Below are positions 1 to 7,481 of a DNA stretch of 13,348 bases, piece after piece. Source of the stretch: JBBRLA01 sp038231615 (GTDB taxonomy: Bacteria > Myxococcota_A > Polyangia > Palsa-1104 > JAEUJZ01). The translations under genes and the position numbers were made by a program. Location: assembly GCA_038231615.1 (NCBI GenBank), contig JBBRLA010000177.1:1-13348 (forward strand), in the 5' to 3' direction. Under the pieces are notes generated by a model. The model saw only the letters and a list, made by a program, of their open reading frames with translations, had not been told where the DNA came from and did not search any database. Within the stretch, counting starts at the first letter, position 1. Every line of letters starts with the position of its first letter.

Positions 1-22
1 AATATGTTTCGCGGCAGGTAAA

Positions 23-607
23 ATGGTCGCTATGAGCAGTCCCGACGATATTCTGCACTTCTGGTTTGGCCCCCTCGAGGACGAGGGGAAGGCCTCGCAG
101 GCCCATCAAGACCGGTGGTGGAAAAAAAGCGAGGAGACCGACCGCCTCTGCCATGAGCGATTCGCCGACGATCTGGTGACCGCCAAGGCGGGCAAGCTTG
201 ACGACTGGCTCCAGTCGCCACGATCCAGCCTGGCCCTGGTGATCCTTTTGGATCAACTGTCGCGCAACATCCACCGCGGCCAGGAGGAGGCCTTCGCCGC
301 TGACGAGCGAGCTCGGAAGGCGACACACCACGCCCTGGCGTTGGGCTTTGATCGGCAACTGCGGTCCATCGAGCGGGCGTTCCTGCTCATGCCGCTCATG
401 CATTCCGAGGATCTCCAGGACCAAGACGAGGCAATACAGCGCTTCAAGGAACTGGCTCAGGACGGCGTGGACTTCTGCGGCTTTGCCAAGCAGCATCGCG
501 ACATCGTGGCGCGCTTTGGTCGATTTCCGCACCGCAACCAGTTGCTCGGTCGCGTCAATACCCATGACGAAGCCGAGTTCCTCAAGCAACCGGGGTCGAG
601 CTTTTAA
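23..607 (+). CDS. DUF924 family protein
   Basis: This 194-residue protein matches the DUF924 (COG3803-type) family over its full length, and the family is normally about 180-200 residues. Visible hallmarks are FWFG near residue 13, an RWW segment near 31, LLDQLSRNIHRG in the centre, RAFLLMPLMHSED around residue 120, and a C-terminal HRDIVARFGRFPHRN followed by LGR. The family is predicted to be soluble and all-helical with a TPR-like fold, and I know of no established reaction for it. The start at 23 has AGG at 16-18 upstream; ATG at 32 is an alternative that would remove three residues. The gene converges on the AAA+ ATPase gene, with only 8 bases between stop codons and no clear terminator hairpin. 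Its function is unlikely to be tied to the neighbouring operon. Confidence 0.9.
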   Translation: MVAMSSPDDILHFWFGPLEDEGKASQAHQDRWWKKSEETDRLCHERFADDLVTAKAGKLDDWLQSPRSSLALVILLDQLSRNIHRGQEEAFAADERARKATHHALALGFDRQLRSIERAFLLMPLMHSEDLQDQDEAIQRFKELAQDGVDFCGFAKQHRDIVARFGRFPHRNQLLGRVNTHDEAEFLKQPGSSF

Positions 608-615
608 AGTTTGAT

Positions 616-3033
616 CTATCCCTCCATCCCCGCGGGGATCTCCAGGCCCTCGAAAAGGTAACTGGAATCCCGTGAGAGTTTGCCCATCTTGCTCATCTCT
701 TCGATCGCGCCGCGGACCAAATCGTAGGGCAAGATGGCGTCTCCCCGGGCGGCGGCAGCGAAGGCGGCGCGCAGGATCGAGTTTTTCACATTGCCCCCGG
801 CCATCTCGAAGCTGGCGAGCAGGTCGAAGGGCACCTCCCCACGGACCTCGGCCTCCTGTGGGAGCATCGAGCGCCACAGCCAGGCCCGCTCGACTTCGTC
901 CGGGAAGGGGAACTCGATGATGAAGCGCAGCCGGCGGCGGAACGCCTCGTCGATGTTCTTGGCCAGGTTGGTGGTCAGGATGGCGATGCCCTCGAAGGAC
1001 TCCAGGCGCTGGAGCAGGAAGTTGATCTCCAGGTTCGAGTAGCGATCCACGCTGCTCTTCACATCGGTGCGCTTGGCGAAAAGCGAGTCCGCCTCATCGA
1101 AGAGCAGGACCATGTGACCCTCGGACGCGGAGTCGAAGATGTGCCCGAGGTTCTTCTCCGTCTCGCCGATGTACTTGGACACCACCTGAGACAGATCGAT
1201 GCGGAACAGGTCCAGGCCCAGCTCCGCCGCGATCACCGAAGCCGCCATGGTCTTGCCCGTGCCCGGCGGGCCGGTGAACAGAGTGGTGACGCTGCGCCCG
1301 TAAGGGACCTTGCGCTGAAAGCCCCAGAACCCGAAGACATGGGACTGGTTGCGCACATAATCCAGCATCTCGCGAAGCTGGTCCTGGGTCTCCGGCGGCA
1401 CGATGAGGTCCTGCAGGCGGAAGGGGGTGACGATGCGTTGCGCGACGCTCTTCATGGTGGACGAGATAGCGGCCCGGGCGGACTCTTTCAGATGATCCAT
1501 GGTCGGGCGCGGGCGGCCGGGGCCGGCCATGCGGGCCATGGCCACCGCTCGCCGCACGGACAGCTCGATGCTGCCGGGGGTCATGCCGGCCTGGCACACG
1601 GTGGCGCGCAGGAGCGCCTCGGGTGGGGCCTCGGCGTCGAGTATCCGCAACGCCCGCAGGAAGTGGCGGGCCTGTTCGTCCAGGCTCAGCGGAGACAGGA
1701 AGAGTTCCGCGGTGTCCGCGGAGATGAGCGGCGCGGTGGCCTTGGGGCTGTTGCCGATCAGGAACACCGGGTGCTCATAGACAGAGAGTGCCCGATCGAT
1801 GCCGCGATAGCGGGCCGCCCCCTCGGCCGCGTCCGGCGCCTCTCCGGGGCCCCCGAAAGCGGTTGACAGGCCGTCCCCCAGATCCAGGACCAGCAGCGCC
1901 TCGTGTAACAGAGCATCGCGAAGCCCCGTCCGCAGCATCGTGATCGACTGTCCCGCGTTGCGCACGGTGAAAAGGTCCAGGCACAGGGCGCGACGGGAGA
2001 TCTTCGACCCGATCCACGCCGCCAGGCTCTTCTTGCCAGCCCCCACCGGGCCCAGGATCGCCACCCGGCGAATGGCGCCCTCCAAGAGCAGCCGTTCCAG
2101 CCGGTCCACGGACTCGCCCAGGGCCTCATGGGGGCCCAGGAAGTTCTCCGGCACGGAGACCATCGCGGCGTGCTCGCGGATCGAGAGGGAAATGACCCGA
2201 CGGCCGTGCAAGAAGGCGGTCACGTCGGGGTCGATGTCGAGGAGCGCGTGGGCCCGGGCACCTCGGGGCCGGTCAGGGTGCGCGTAGGGGATGACGAGGT
2301 CGTAGCGCCGCAGGGGGGCGTCCTCGTCCAGGCACGAGAGCGAGACCGGGGCCTCCAGCACAGGGGCGCAGAGGGTGAAAAGGAACCACGCGCTCGGGGC
2401 GCGCGCCGAAAGGTCCCCCTGGGCCTCGCGCAGGGCGCGGGCCAGGGACTCGTCCAGCGCCGGGGCCATCGCCCCCAGAAGCACCGCCCGCGCCGCGACA
2501 TCCAGGCCCAAAACCCGGCACAGAAGATCCAGCGAAAGCTCCCGCCCCTGCCGCCGGGTTTGCTGGTAGCGCAGATCCAGCGTGGCCCGTCGGGACAGAA
2601 GCGTCGCCTGGACTGCATCGCCTCCTTTGCCCTCCGTCCGCGCTTGGTCCCGATAGAACCGGCACAGCTGCCCGATCAGGTCCATCTCGGCGGTGATGGC
2701 CTCGTCATCTCCCGGGAAGGCCCGGGGGCCCCCCAGGTAGGCCAGCGCCCCGGCGGATCGGGCGGCGCCCCGCACATCCAGGTCGGCCCCGTAGATCGAG
2801 TGGGCCAGGGCAAACATCTCCTGGGCCATGACGTCATTGCCGGTGCGCAGGCCGACCTGACCGAGCAGCTCGCAGGCCCTGGCGTTGTCGGTCGAAAGCT
2901 GCGCCTCATGGGCCTCCTGCGCCGCCTCACGCAAGAGGTCGCAGGCCGCCTCCGGCCGTGCCTCCAGCAGGGCCTCTGCCTGGGCCAGCGACAGGCGCAG
3001 CCGCGAGATCGACCCTGACTCCCCGCTGCTCAT
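616..3033 (-). CDS. Two-module AAA+ ATPase with winged-helix domain (eCIS-ATPase-like)
   Basis: An 805-residue predicted cytoplasmic ATPase. Residues 10-100 are TPR-like helices. Residues about 165-290 resemble the winged-helix region that precedes the AAA module in eCIS-associated ATPases: an LGLD segment, a 'MAPALDE' segment, then 'DEDAPLRRYDLV'. A first P-loop module at 300-470 has a degenerate Walker A, GPVGAGKKS (328-336), and a Walker B-like LLVLDLGD without the catalytic DE pair. The second module (530-800) is complete: Walker A GPPGTGKT (588-595), Walker B LLFDEAD (643-649), sensor-1 TTN (687-689), arginine fingers RRRLRF (699-704), and a sensor-2-like GGNVKN (746-751). I chose ATG 3033, 10 bases after the upstream stop. 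An ATG at 3111 would add 26 residues but overlap the upstream gene by 68 bases. Last gene of the minus-strand cluster. Membership in the AAA+ superfamily is certain; the eCIS link comes from remembered family features and was not searched. Confidence 0.93.
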   Translation of the reverse strand: MSSGESGSISRLRLSLAQAEALLEARPEAACDLLREAAQEAHEAQLSTDNARACELLGQVGLRTGNDVMAQEMFALAHSIYGADLDVRGAARSAGALAYLGGPRAFPGDDEAITAEMDLIGQLCRFYRDQARTEGKGGDAVQATLLSRRATLDLRYQQTRRQGRELSLDLLCRVLGLDVAARAVLLGAMAPALDESLARALREAQGDLSARAPSAWFLFTLCAPVLEAPVSLSCLDEDAPLRRYDLVIPYAHPDRPRGARAHALLDIDPDVTAFLHGRRVISLSIREHAAMVSVPENFLGPHEALGESVDRLERLLLEGAIRRVAILGPVGAGKKSLAAWIGSKISRRALCLDLFTVRNAGQSITMLRTGLRDALLHEALLVLDLGDGLSTAFGGPGEAPDAAEGAARYRGIDRALSVYEHPVFLIGNSPKATAPLISADTAELFLSPLSLDEQARHFLRALRILDAEAPPEALLRATVCQAGMTPGSIELSVRRAVAMARMAGPGRPRPTMDHLKESARAAISSTMKSVAQRIVTPFRLQDLIVPPETQDQLREMLDYVRNQSHVFGFWGFQRKVPYGRSVTTLFTGPPGTGKTMAASVIAAELGLDLFRIDLSQVVSKYIGETEKNLGHIFDSASEGHMVLLFDEADSLFAKRTDVKSSVDRYSNLEINFLLQRLESFEGIAILTTNLAKNIDEAFRRRLRFIIEFPFPDEVERAWLWRSMLPQEAEVRGEVPFDLLASFEMAGGNVKNSILRAAFAAAARGDAILPYDLVRGAIEEMSKMGKLSRDSSYLFEGLEIPAGMEG

Positions 3034-3034
3034 A

Positions 3035-3052
3035 TTCGGGTCTTCACCCGAA
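3035..3052 (-). promoter_or_regulatory. Stem-loop spanning stop codon and abutting the ATPase start
   Basis: A perfect 7-bp inverted repeat with a 4-base loop: TTCGGGT, GAAG, ACCCGAA on the minus strand. The TGA of the upstream membrane-protein gene (3044-3046) sits at the stem-loop boundary. The ATG of the ATPase gene follows one base after the 3' arm. The only Shine-Dalgarno-like bases (GAAG) are in the loop, 8 bases before the ATG. A ribosome terminating at the TGA would melt the hairpin, which suggests translational coupling. The stem is seen directly; the role is inferred. Confidence 0.45.
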
Positions 3053-3733
3053 CAGGGACGCGCCGAGAAAGCCGCCTCCGACGAGGAGCGCGAGGAGGGC
3101 AAAGATCCCATAAGTCCCCGCTTGGCTGTCGACGATGCCGGCGGCCCACGCGAGGGCCGGTCCCGGGGCCGAGATGCCCGGCTCGACGACCAGAAGCGGC
3201 ACGCCGGGAGCAGGGGCGCGGAGGCGTCCGTCCTGCTTTACGCCGCAGAACATCAGGTCGGAGCGCGCCGGGAATTGCCGCGTGAAAGACACCCGGTTTC
3301 CAAGGGCGCCGAAGACTTCGGAGGGGGTCGAGGCCGGGGCAAAGCCGTGCTTCTCCAACTCCGCTCCGACCAGCGATTCGGCGTGCTCATTCTGCTTGGG
3401 GTCCGCCGGGACCAAGAACCAGGCGTCGCGCAGATCCACCCGGACCTCGCCCTCGGCGGTGTGGATGTTGATCTCCGGCGGCGCGAAGGTGGACCCCGAG
3501 AGGATGCGCAGGACCCTTTTCTGCGACTTGCTGCTCCCTGCGTAGCGCAGCACCGGCTGGGACACAGTCAGCTCGGGGATCTTGCCCTGCACCCAGCACC
3601 GTCCGGGTTCGGTGGCCGCAGTCAACCGCCGCGACTGCACCCGCAGCTTGCGGTCGTAGGCGAACAAGAGAAGGGCCGCCAGCAGGAACAGGCCCCCGCC
3701 GATCAGCCCCGCGGAGTTTGGTCCATGCGTCAT
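3044..3733 (-). CDS. Membrane protein with N- and C-terminal TM segments, possibly GIDE-like
   Basis: A 229-residue protein with a strongly hydrophobic segment at residues 8-25 and another at 206-227, leaving a soluble domain of about 175 residues between them. The soluble part (45-115) has the feel of the GIDE-type domain found in some bacterial membrane proteins: a WVQGKI strand, a 'VLRYAG' strand, then a strand pair ending in 'AEGEVRVDLRDAWFLV'. That assignment is tentative; no RING finger is present. The start is supported by GGAG at 3742-3745, 8 bases upstream, and by an ATGA overlap with the preceding membrane-protein gene, so the two are probably translationally coupled. The stop lies in the hairpin before the ATPase gene. 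It may anchor the ATPase or the large protein at the membrane, which is inference from position only. Confidence 0.82.
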   Translation of the reverse strand: MTHGPNSAGLIGGGLFLLAALLLFAYDRKLRVQSRRLTAATEPGRCWVQGKIPELTVSQPVLRYAGSSKSQKRVLRILSGSTFAPPEINIHTAEGEVRVDLRDAWFLVPADPKQNEHAESLVGAELEKHGFAPASTPSEVFGALGNRVSFTRQFPARSDLMFCGVKQDGRLRAPAPGVPLLVVEPGISAPGPALAWAAGIVDSQAGTYGIFALLALLVGGGFLGASLFG

Positions 3734-4206
3734 GTCAACTGCTCCATCGCGGCCTCGACCGTCTCGGGGAGCACGGTCCAGCTCTGGTAGTGCCGCACAG
3801 CGGGCGCGGTCCCGGCCTCGATGACCAGGCGCGCGGCGTGGATGCGACGCACCGAACCCATGTAATTGGTACCCTCGATGCGGAGCATCCGCACCTGCCG
3901 GGGTTGCTGCCGATAAAGGGTGCCCACGGGAATCCCCAGCCCGTTTTTCAGCCGCCAGGCCCCGTCCGTCCCCACCGAAATGCTGCTGAAGGTACGAAAG
4001 GCGCGCAAAAAGGCGAAAGCCGCGTAGGCCGCCCCCCCGTCGAGCACCACCACGCCCGCGAGGGTCCCCAGGTTTTTGCCCTGGGGCAGCACACCCAGTC
4101 CCAGTGCCAGCGAGAGCCCGGCGCCGAGGAGCACAAGCATCCCGGCCCCCAGAACAAAAAGGGCCAGCCCCAATCCCGCACTGAGCCCGGCGAGCTGAAC
4201 CTGCAT
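3730..4206 (-). CDS. Small membrane protein with C-terminal PH-like soluble domain
   Basis: A 158-residue protein. Residues 6-40 form one long or two short hydrophobic segments, and residues 46-70 form another, so two or three transmembrane helices are likely. Residues 72-156 look like a small beta-rich domain closing with an alpha helix (VEAAMEQL near the end). That is the general layout of bacterial membrane proteins with a PH-like domain, but no diagnostic motif is visible. There is no good Shine-Dalgarno sequence; instead a GATATACTGATA motif lies 2 bases before the ATG, 17 bases after the stop of the large upstream gene. The 3' end overlaps the next gene as ATGA. The pairing with the 229-residue membrane protein suggests that the two may form one membrane unit. 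Confidence 0.8.
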   Translation of the reverse strand: MQVQLAGLSAGLGLALFVLGAGMLVLLGAGLSLALGLGVLPQGKNLGTLAGVVVLDGGAAYAAFAFLRAFRTFSSISVGTDGAWRLKNGLGIPVGTLYRQQPRQVRMLRIEGTNYMGSVRRIHAARLVIEAGTAPAVRHYQSWTVLPETVEAAMEQLT

Positions 4207-4208
4207 CT

Positions 4209-4220
4209 TATCAGTATATC
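4209..4220 (-). promoter_or_regulatory. GATAnACTGATA leader motif, copy 1
   Basis: The minus strand reads GATATACTGATA, ending 2 bases before the ATG of the 158-residue membrane protein. An 11/12 identical copy lies just before the ATG of the TPR-like gene at 8467-8478. Both sit where a ribosome binding site would be expected and both genes lack a good purine-rich site, so the motif could serve in translation initiation or bind a regulator. Role unknown. Confidence 0.3.
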
Positions 4221-4223
4221 TTA

Positions 4224-7200
4224 TTATTCTTCCTTTTCAACGGACTTGCGGAGGGATCGGTGGTTCGCCGCCCACGAGGCGAGAGCAGACCACGAGTCGG
4301 CCTTCTTCTTCTTGGCCTGGGCGATCTGCTGATCCAGGGTCAGTTCTTCCTTCTTGCTCTCCTGCACCTTGGCCTGCGCATCGGTCTGCACCGACTGGTT
4401 GGTGGCTTCGTCCTTCTTGACCTTGCCCTCCAAAGTGGCCAGGTCGCCCTGGGTCTTCCCCTGCAGGCCTTTGGCCTTGCCGGCATCCTCCTGGCGCTTC
4501 TGCTGGCCTTGCTGGCCCTGCTGCTGCTGCGCCTCGGCCTCCTTGCCGCCGCCGCCGGTGATCTGCTGCACCCCGGTGACGAACTCATGGACGTTGTTCT
4601 TGGCCGAGCCGATGTCGAAGAACTTGTTCGAGGGGATGCGCTGCAGGATGCCATCCACCACCTGCGCCGGCCCCAGAATGGGCGACAGGGCGTTGCCGGC
4701 CTGGCCGGTGCCGCTCTGGGTCTGCGAGGTCCCCTGCTGCATCTGCTGCTGGACCTGCTGGTTCTGCTGCTGGACCTGCTGGTGCTGGGCGTCATGGCCC
4801 TCATGGGCCTGCTTGGCGCCGGTGATCTTCTGGGTAGCCGACTGGATGACCCCGGCCTGCTGATCGGAATGCGCCTTGACCTGCGTGGCCTCGCCGGTGA
4901 CGCCGGCCTGCGCCTGCTTCTGGCCCTGCAGCGTCTGGATCTGCTCTTCGATCTGGTCGCAGTCCTTCAGGGACCCCGGTGGCTCGGGGAGCTGCACCGG
5001 GCCCTTGTGTTCCTCTTTACCCTCGGGCTTACCCTCGGGTTTGCCTTCAGCCTTCTCGCCTTCCTGTTCGCCTTCGCCACCGCCCAGCGCCTTGGCGGTC
5101 TTGTCGTTCTTCGCCTTGTGGGCGTCATCGACGTTGGTCTCGTGCCGGGTGACATTGATGTTGGCCGCGTCGCCCGGGTTTCCGCGCTCCCCATGGGTAT
5201 TCATGAATTCGCGGTGTTCCTTCTCTTCGTCCTTGGCTTTCTCGGCCTCCTTGCGCGCGTTCTCTGCTTCGGTCCTCGCCGTGGCCGCCTCATCGTGGAC
5301 GGCCTGCGCCTCCGTCTTGGCCTGACCGGCCTGGGTTTGCGCCTCACTGGCGGCCTGGTCCGCCTCGTTGGCGGCCTCATGCGCCTTGGCCGAGTCCCCC
5401 TTCGCCGCGGCCAGCGCCTCGTCCGCCTTCTGATTGGCCTCGTTGGCGGTGTTCAGGGCATCCTCGGCCTGCTCCCGCGCCGACCTGGCCTTGTCGCCGA
5501 GGCGATCGGCCCGATCGCGCAGCTTGGCCTTGGCCTTGCTGGGCCGACCCTTCTTCTGCGCCTTCTCGCGCAGTTGGGCGGCTTCTTGCTCCTTCTGAGA
5601 AGCCTCCTTCTGGGCCTTCTCCGCCGCCGCGCGGGCCTCCTCCGCCTTCCTCTTGGCCTCCTCCGCCTTCTGGCGGGCCTCCTCCGCCTTTTGGTGGGCC
5701 TCCTCCGCCTGCTTCCTGGCCGCCTCGGCCTCCTTGAGCTTCTCGTCGGCTTCCTTGCCCTTGTTCTGCGCCTCCTCCTGCTTGTTCTTCGACTCGGTCT
5801 CCCGTTTCTCAGACTCGGTCTTGGTGCTCTCTTCCTCTTTCTGGGTCTTGCCGGCCTCTTCGTGGAACTTGGGGTCGCCGCCCTTCAGGTACTGCTTGGC
5901 CTGGTCTCGGGTGCCGCCGGCCTTGGCCGCGTCGGCGCGCTTCTCGGCCATGTCCTTGCCCTGCGGGCGCTCGACGGTACCGGCCTGGGCCTTGGCGGTA
6001 GCATTGCCGCCCCGCAAATCGCTGAACGACTCCTTGGCCTCGTGGGTGCCGGCCTTCACATCGGTGACCATGTTGGCCACCGGGTTGAAGCTCTTGCCCC
6101 CGCTGGCGATGGCCTGGTTGCCGGCGGCGGCACCATAGTTGGCAATCGCCCCCTGCACCTCGCCGTGGTACTTCTCCTCGGCGCCGACCAGCTTGATGGG
6201 GTCGTCATGGGAGAAGATGATGTGGATGGCGCGAAAGATGGGTGGGATCGGCGAAATGAGATTGGCCACGCCCAGTGCCGCTGCGCCGACGCCGCCGCAC
6301 ATCCGGCCAAAATTGATGGCCGTGGGGATGTAGGGGACCAGGAACGCCAGCGGCGGAAAGAAGATCGACAGCAGACCCCCTACCGCGGCGATGGCGGCGA
6401 AGACGTAGGCCAGGCCGGAGAGCACGTTGGCCACGTGGCCGATCAACTCCAGGATCGCCTTGATGGCGCCGACCGTGTTGGCGATCTTCTCCCAGATGTC
6501 GCTGCCCTGGCCAAACTCCCCGACCTCTTTGAGACCGGCCATGAAGCCGCCCTGCATGAAGAGATAGTGGAAGCTGAGCGCCCCGCCGATGATGTTGGAC
6601 AGGCCGGGAACGGGGATCTTGGAGGCCAGGAGCTTGACGCCTTGAGCCATGGCAATCTGGATGCCAGCGCCGCGGGCACCCATGGCCAGGTCGTTACCGC
6701 TGAGCAACGCCCGAGCGCGCTGTGCGGGCGAGCCCGACATCACCTTCCAGCGTTCGTGGAAGGACAGCTCCTCCTCGATCAGGCTGCGCTGATCGGCGGG
6801 TGCGGGCGCGGGCGTCGGGTGGGCATCCTGGCCTCCCTCGACGTGAGGTTCCTTGACGTGGTCACCGCCCTTCTCACCCCCCTTTTCGCCTTCGTGGCCC
6901 TTCTCCCCTCCCTTGGACTTCTCCCCTCCCTTGGACTTCTCCCCTCCCTTGCCCTTATCCCCTCCCTTGGACTTCTCAGCGCCTTTTTCGCCACCCTTCT
7001 CAGCCCCCTTCTCAGCGCCTTTTTCGCCCCCTTTCTCAGCGCCTTTTTCACCACCCTTCTCAGCGCCTTTTTCACCCCCTTTCTCAGCGCCCTTTTCACC
7101 CCCTTTCTCAGCCCCCTTTTCGCCACCCTTCTCGCCCCCTTTCTCTCCCTCGGCCCCGCCCTCCTTGGCGTTCGCCCCGTTAGAGGCGTTCGCGCCATCC

Positions 7201-7481
7201 TTGGACGCCGGGGTCTTGCCTTCCAGCGCGTCCTTCTCTTCCTGGTTCAGGTCCCCCATGGCGATCTGCACCGCCTCGCGGCTGGTGCCGGTGGAGACGG
7301 CCAACAGGCGTTTCATCTCGGCGGCCACCGCTACGGGCCCCTGGCCGCGGACCTCGGCGATGCGGGCGCGCACCCCGGGCACGAACTCGCTGGCCGGGGG
7401 CTCGTGGACGGCCACCGGAGGCGGGGCCGCGTTCTCGCACATCAGGACGGCGTTGGGATCGGACAGGCTGGGGACGCTCAT
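4224..7481 (-). CDS. Giant low-complexity, hydrophobic and coiled-coil protein of unknown function
   Basis: A 1085-residue protein, not recognised, with distinct regions. Residues 1-90 form a short helical N-terminal domain without a Sec signal. Residues 112-206 are an EKGG/EKGA/SKGGEK repeat tract. Residues 232-262 are a helical linker. Residues 265-425 are strongly hydrophobic and Gly/Ala-rich, with several possible membrane-inserting helices, the longest between 335 and 415. Residues 541-760 form an Ala/Glu/Lys/Gln-rich coiled coil. Residues 790-835 are disordered EGKPEGK-type sequence. Residues 895-1000 are Gln-rich with a small ordered insert (930-980), and the tail is basic. The start has AGGAG at 7490-7494, 8 bases upstream, and an ATGA overlap with the TPR-like gene. 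The hydrophobic core inside a soluble, unsignalled protein recalls translocated or pore-forming proteins and injection-system cargo. A scaffold is equally possible. Confidence 0.88.
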   Translation of the reverse strand: MSVPSLSDPNAVLMCENAAPPPVAVHEPPASEFVPGVRARIAEVRGQGPVAVAAEMKRLLAVSTGTSREAVQIAMGDLNQEEKDALEGKTPASKDGANASNGANAKEGGAEGEKGGEKGGEKGAEKGGEKGAEKGGEKGAEKGGEKGAEKGGEKGAEKGAEKGGEKGAEKSKGGDKGKGGEKSKGGEKSKGGEKGHEGEKGGEKGGDHVKEPHVEGGQDAHPTPAPAPADQRSLIEEELSFHERWKVMSGSPAQRARALLSGNDLAMGARGAGIQIAMAQGVKLLASKIPVPGLSNIIGGALSFHYLFMQGGFMAGLKEVGEFGQGSDIWEKIANTVGAIKAILELIGHVANVLSGLAYVFAAIAAVGGLLSIFFPPLAFLVPYIPTAINFGRMCGGVGAAALGVANLISPIPPIFRAIHIIFSHDDPIKLVGAEEKYHGEVQGAIANYGAAAGNQAIASGGKSFNPVANMVTDVKAGTHEAKESFSDLRGGNATAKAQAGTVERPQGKDMAEKRADAAKAGGTRDQAKQYLKGGDPKFHEEAGKTQKEEESTKTESEKRETESKNKQEEAQNKGKEADEKLKEAEAARKQAEEAHQKAEEARQKAEEAKRKAEEARAAAEKAQKEASQKEQEAAQLREKAQKKGRPSKAKAKLRDRADRLGDKARSAREQAEDALNTANEANQKADEALAAAKGDSAKAHEAANEADQAASEAQTQAGQAKTEAQAVHDEAATARTEAENARKEAEKAKDEEKEHREFMNTHGERGNPGDAANINVTRHETNVDDAHKAKNDKTAKALGGGEGEQEGEKAEGKPEGKPEGKEEHKGPVQLPEPPGSLKDCDQIEEQIQTLQGQKQAQAGVTGEATQVKAHSDQQAGVIQSATQKITGAKQAHEGHDAQHQQVQQQNQQVQQQMQQGTSQTQSGTGQAGNALSPILGPAQVVDGILQRIPSNKFFDIGSAKNNVHEFVTGVQQITGGGGKEAEAQQQQGQQGQQKRQEDAGKAKGLQGKTQGDLATLEGKVKKDEATNQSVQTDAQAKVQESKKEELTLDQQIAQAKKKKADSWSALASWAANHRSLRKSVEKEE
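6864..7148 (-). repeat. In-frame minisatellite encoding EKGG/EKGA and SKGGEK repeats
   Basis: Two adjoining tandem arrays lie inside the large gene. The first (about 6972-7148) has a 24-base unit encoding GGEKGAEK, repeated about five times, with a 12-base sub-period and small variants. The second (about 6864-6971) is built on an 18-base unit encoding SKGGEK, with DKGKGGEK and GHEGEK variants. Every period is a multiple of three, so copy-number change would alter the length of the tract without breaking the frame. The encoded tract is about 95 residues, highly charged and certainly disordered. Confidence 0.85.

Noticed and set aside
3034..3111. Earlier ATG (3111) for the AAA+ ATPase.
   Set aside because: It would overlap the upstream membrane-protein gene by 68 bases and add 26 low-complexity Ser/Arg/Pro residues. 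ATG 3033 fits the gene junction better.
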